DNA from: Scatosoma sp045632265
GTDB lineage: Bacteria > Bacillota > Clostridia > Christensenellales > Borkfalkiaceae
Length of the DNA: 64,000 nt
Reading direction: 5' to 3'
Assembly (NCBI GenBank): GCA_045632265.1
Contig: JAZQWG010000027.1
Coordinates: 1 to 64,000, forward strand
Numbering within the stretch: the stretch's first letter is position 1; each line of letters begins with the position of its first letter. Positions 60,965 to 64,000 of this stretch are shown here, piece after piece. Below the pieces are notes generated by a model. The model was not told the origin of the DNA. It searched no databases and saw only the letters and a program-made list of their open reading frames with translations. A program made the translations under genes and the position numbers.

Positions 60965-63901
60965 TTATGCCTTATTGGAAAGCACCACTACGCTGTTTGC
61001 GGGAATGCTGAATTCCGCTTTACCGCTTTGCGTGCTAACCGTGCTCTTTGCCGAAACCACTTTAAGTTCACTGCCGCCTACGGTGGACGGTCTTACTTCG
61101 TACAAGTTCATGCTTCTTGCACGGTCCGCTCTACCGTTGACGATTGCCACCTTCTTCGCTTCCGCCGCCGTGTTCGCCGCAACGTACGTCCAAGAACCAT
61201 CGGGCAATTTCAACGCCGTGATACAAACGTCGCTGTCCACGCTCGTAATCGGGTACACTTCGCTGCCGATGTCGGTATATCGACAAATGAGCGACCACGT
61301 GTACCATACGGGCTTGGGTGCAAAGTTCTTATTGCGGAAGTAGAACAAACCAAGTTGGTTAAGCGTGCTATCGTACCCGCAATCACTAAATACAAAGTAT
61401 TTAATATTCGTACAGCCTGCGTTGACAAGGTTGATGAAGAATCTTGCCATGAACATAGCTCTATCATACTTATCAGCATCTTCGTTGGAAACGTTGCTCG
61501 TCGCCGTGGAAGTACCGCATTCCGCAATACCCCAGCTCAAGTTATACTTATTGCAAACCGCAACGTATTTTTGCGCCGTTTGCAACATTTGCGCGTTGCT
61601 CGTTTGGTTGGTGAAAGGATATGCCGAAACGGTGACTTTTTCAAATACGCTTTCGCCACCGCTGACGAATTGTTGCAAGTATTTGCTGTCAAATTCCGCC
61701 GCCGTGTTCCCCCACGTAGCTGCGCTGTTGTTGTATTTTTCCGCTGCGATGTCCATGCTTGCAGGGCCAGAGAAAAGCATCTTGTCCGCAATGCCCATGC
61801 TCGTCAAACGGTTTTCAATCGAATCGGAAATCGCCACGTAGTTTGCCGTCGTCAACTTATACAAACCGTCCGGTTCGGGGAAGATACTGTATTCGTTTAC
61901 GCACGTATAACCTTTTACGTTGATAAGATAGTTCAAGCAAGCCGCAACCGATTCCGCAAATTCTTCGTTGGGATTGCTGCCCTTGTTGGGCGCAACCATC
62001 CAGTTGCTGTTGTTTTCTCTAAGCGTACCGCCCAGCCAGCTTCCGTCCACTTTACCATCTTCCGAGTTGAACGTCGTACGACAGCCGTACCAGCTCAAAT
62101 CCACTTTCACGCCGTTTTCTTCAAATACGTCCAAAAGCTTATACAAATGATTCATTTCAATCGAATCGAAATCAACGTTTGCGCTACTGTAATCGAAGCT
62201 GTACGGATCGTTGTTATCGTTGCCACGTTCGTACATTTCAGGATAGAAACGTACACGTACGTTTTGCAAGTTCATTTTTTTCAAAGCATTCACTTGCAAT
62301 TGCCATTCTTCTTCGTTCAAGCCGTTTTGCTTTTCAACGATACACGTATCGAATTGCGTACCAAAACCTTCCGTCTTGCGTGCATTTGCCGTGCCGACGT
62401 CATAACGGGTGTAACCGCTGCTTACCGAATCTACAACCACTTGCGACAAGAGCAAATCACCATAAGGCGTACCGCAGTTTTCGCAAAGCGCTTGTTGTGT
62501 CGTCGTTGCCGTACCGCCCGTGTGTCTACCCGTGGGATCGCCCGCAACGAAGAATTTGGTGTTGTCGATAAATTCCGAATCCACACCGCAACCGCACGTC
62601 AACCAGTATTCCGCCGCCGTAGAGCAAGTGGGTGCTTTCTTCAAGTGTTCACCGCTGACGATTTGTTTTACAAACGAGTGTACGTGACTGAGCGTTTCGC
62701 CGTAAGCCGTACCACACACGTCACAAATCGCCCTTTCGTTTTCCGTTGCCGTACCGCCCGTATGTCTGCCCGAGGGCGCGCCGAATTCAAAATAGTTGGT
62801 CGTGCTTGCTTCCCCGCACCACTTGCAAGAAAGATAATAGCAAGCGGGCTTTTCACAGGTCGCCGTCGTCTTCAAATATACGACCGTCGCTTCTTGGCTA
62901 GAATAATCGTGATCGGCTTTGTTGCCGTATTCGTACGTATCTTCACTCATTTCGTCGCAATATTGACAGCAATAGAAATACGTCTTTGCGTGTTCGCAAC
63001 TAGCTTCCGCTGCCAAGTACGAAGAAAGTCTTCTCTTTCTCGTAAATACGTGACCGCCCGTTTCCGTTCCTTCAAACGTTCTCGTCAAATCTTTTTCACC
63101 GCATTCGCAAGAATAATAATACGTCGTCTTTTCGCTACAATTTTCCGATTCGTGCGCTAAAAATTCTTGCGTTGCTTTCTTTTGTTCAAAAACGTGTTGA
63201 TGTTCTTCTTCACCGGGATTGCTCGGCTCGTCGGGAACGTAGTAATCGCCGTACGCTTCGCCGCAACCGTCGCAAACTGCTTTCGCCGTTTCCGTTGCCG
63301 TGCCGCCGTAGTGCGCTTCTTTCGTGTCCGTAGCATCGCAACCGTCGTTTTCACAAACGTGCCAATGCTCGTCTTCGTCCGTCACCCAAGCACCCGTGAA
63401 ATCATGTTCTTCCATTGCGCCGTAGGAAAACGTTCTCGTCAAATCCTTTTCACCGCATACGCAAGAATAATAATAGGTTGCTTGCGCGTAGCAAGTTGCA
63501 TCCGTTGCCTTATACGCCGAAGTTGCCACTTGTTCTTCGTACACGTGTTGACCGCATACGGGCGTATCGGGTTCGGGATCGCTCGGTGGCGTGCCGTATT
63601 CTTCCCCGCAATCCCCACACACGCCGTAGCCTACCGTGGGGTGACCTTTTGCATCGCCGATTGCGAAGAAGTCCTTGCCCTTTGCACCGCACGAGCAAGA
63701 ATAATAATACGTTGCTTGCGTAGAACAAGTCGGGTTCTTTCTCAAGTATTCCGCCGAAAGAACCTTTCTCGTAAACGAACAAGTATGCTCGGTGACGGTG
63801 GGCAAATCGGTGGATTCGCCCTCACCTATTCCTTTATTACATCCCGCAAACACGGAAAGCGTCATCACCACCGCGATTGCGTTTGCCCATAATTTTCTCA
63901 T
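60965..63901 (-). CDS. Surface lipoprotein with six Cys-rich repeats and a glycosidase-like domain
   Basis: 978 residues. Lipoprotein signal with FAGC lipobox (Cys20). Residues about 38-500 hold six repeats of 50-110 residues, each opening with H-x-F/Y, then a Cys, YYYSC-x-CG (or variants) and often ending CxxCGxxYG; the paired CxxC suggest metal binding. From about 505 a TIM-barrel of the GH-A clan follows: EYSIFPEPDGLY supplies a likely acid/base Glu and WGIAECGTST a likely nucleophile Glu. A beta domain closes the protein. It likely degrades or binds polysaccharide at the cell surface. Start overlaps the upstream gene (ATGA). Confidence 0.85.
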   Translation of the reverse strand: MRKLWANAIAVVMTLSVFAGCNKGIGEGESTDLPTVTEHTCSFTRKVLSAEYLRKNPTCSTQATYYYSCSCGAKGKDFFAIGDAKGHPTVGYGVCGDCGEEYGTPPSDPEPDTPVCGQHVYEEQVATSAYKATDATCYAQATYYYSCVCGEKDLTRTFSYGAMEEHDFTGAWVTDEDEHWHVCENDGCDATDTKEAHYGGTATETAKAVCDGCGEAYGDYYVPDEPSNPGEEEHQHVFEQKKATQEFLAHESENCSEKTTYYYSCECGEKDLTRTFEGTETGGHVFTRKRRLSSYLAAEASCEHAKTYFYCCQYCDEMSEDTYEYGNKADHDYSSQEATVVYLKTTATCEKPACYYLSCKWCGEASTTNYFEFGAPSGRHTGGTATENERAICDVCGTAYGETLSHVHSFVKQIVSGEHLKKAPTCSTAAEYWLTCGCGVDSEFIDNTKFFVAGDPTGRHTGGTATTTQQALCENCGTPYGDLLLSQVVVDSVSSGYTRYDVGTANARKTEGFGTQFDTCIVEKQNGLNEEEWQLQVNALKKMNLQNVRVRFYPEMYERGNDNNDPYSFDYSSANVDFDSIEMNHLYKLLDVFEENGVKVDLSWYGCRTTFNSEDGKVDGSWLGGTLRENNSNWMVAPNKGSNPNEEFAESVAACLNYLINVKGYTCVNEYSIFPEPDGLYKLTTANYVAISDSIENRLTSMGIADKMLFSGPASMDIAAEKYNNSAATWGNTAAEFDSKYLQQFVSGGESVFEKVTVSAYPFTNQTSNAQMLQTAQKYVAVCNKYNLSWGIAECGTSTATSNVSNEDADKYDRAMFMARFFINLVNAGCTNIKYFVFSDCGYDSTLNQLGLFYFRNKNFAPKPVWYTWSLICRYTDIGSEVYPITSVDSDVCITALKLPDGSWTYVAANTAAEAKKVAIVNGRADRARSMNLYEVRPSTVGGSELKVVSAKSTVSTQSGKAEFSIPANSVVVLSNKA

Positions 63902-64000
63902 TGTTTATCTTCTCCACGACGTTTTACCGCCAAACATACACCTGCAATTACAAGCATTGCCACAATGCCATACGTGCTTACAACCGATTTACAACCGCTG
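63898..64000 (-). CDS. C-terminal end of a membrane-anchored surface protein (cut by window edge)
   Basis: The last 33 residues of a gene entering from the window edge: SGCKSVVSTYGIVAML, more hydrophobic residues, then VKRRGEDKQ. A Ser-Gly-Cys motif, one membrane helix and a basic tail look like a C-terminal cell-surface anchor. The stop codon TGA overlaps the ATG of the lipoprotein gene, so both are in one operon. The rest of the protein is not visible. Confidence 0.7.
   Translation of the reverse strand, partial: SGCKSVVSTYGIVAMLVIAGVCLAVKRRGEDKQ

Noticed and set aside
1..64000. CRISPR arrays, tRNA or rRNA genes
   Set aside because: No regularly spaced repeats and no tRNA- or rRNA-like sequence were seen on either strand by eye.

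Overview
The window comes from a spore-forming member of the Bacillota, probably an uncultured gut-type clostridium. The evidence is the sporulation genes (spoIIE, spoVB, yunB, spoVAD, spoVAE), a meso-diaminopimelate dehydrogenase, a class 1B dihydroorotate dehydrogenase with its PyrK subunit, a DUF1540 protein, strong AGGAGG ribosome sites and many TTGACA-17-TATAAT promoters. The lineage is inferred. No rRNA, tRNA or CRISPR array was seen.

Layout. 1-5.3 kb: rpoC (cut by the window edge) and rpoB on the minus strand. 5.4-8.2 kb: rqcP, an ispD-ispF fusion and radA on the plus strand. 8.2-18.5 kb: a Sel1-repeat protein, ddh, a NUDIX hydrolase, a large surface lipoprotein, a DUF1846 protein, a PHP protein and a PTS IIC permease. 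18.6-20.9 kb: a DUF1540 peptide, rplI, a YitT membrane protein and hup. 20.9-27.8 kb: trpS and a complete pyrBCFKDE operon. 27.8-31.4 kb: a phosphoesterase, a likely spore-envelope protein, a LysM protein and spoVB. 31.4-43.6 kb: pgi, mazF, spoIIE, an MsmX-type ATPase, yigZ, tyrS, a WYL regulator, murG-yunB and a nucleoside hydrolase.

The key region is 43.6-58.6 kb. The chromosomal spoVAD gene is cut in two after codon 200. Its 5' part is at 57979-58578 and its 3' part at 44038-44430, and the two halves add up to exactly the 329 codons of an intact gene. Between them is a 13.5 kb AT-rich island. The island starts with its own complete 329-codon spoVAD, then carries a convergently packed operon: a helix-turn-helix/coiled-coil protein, a 1545-residue SF1 helicase, a 739-residue protein with a HEPN-like end, a coiled-coil protein, a ClpB-like AAA+ ATPase and an NrdG-like radical SAM protein. 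A separate HEPN-like gene follows. I read this as a mobile island that destroys an essential sporulation gene and supplies a replacement, while carrying a multi-gene system that looks like a phage-defence or conflict system I cannot match to a named type. No recombinase gene is recognisable inside it.

58.6-64 kb: a glycan-related cluster (AGE-family epimerase, DUF4434 protein, a 978-residue lipoprotein with six Cys-rich repeats and a glycosidase-like domain, and the end of a membrane-anchored surface protein).
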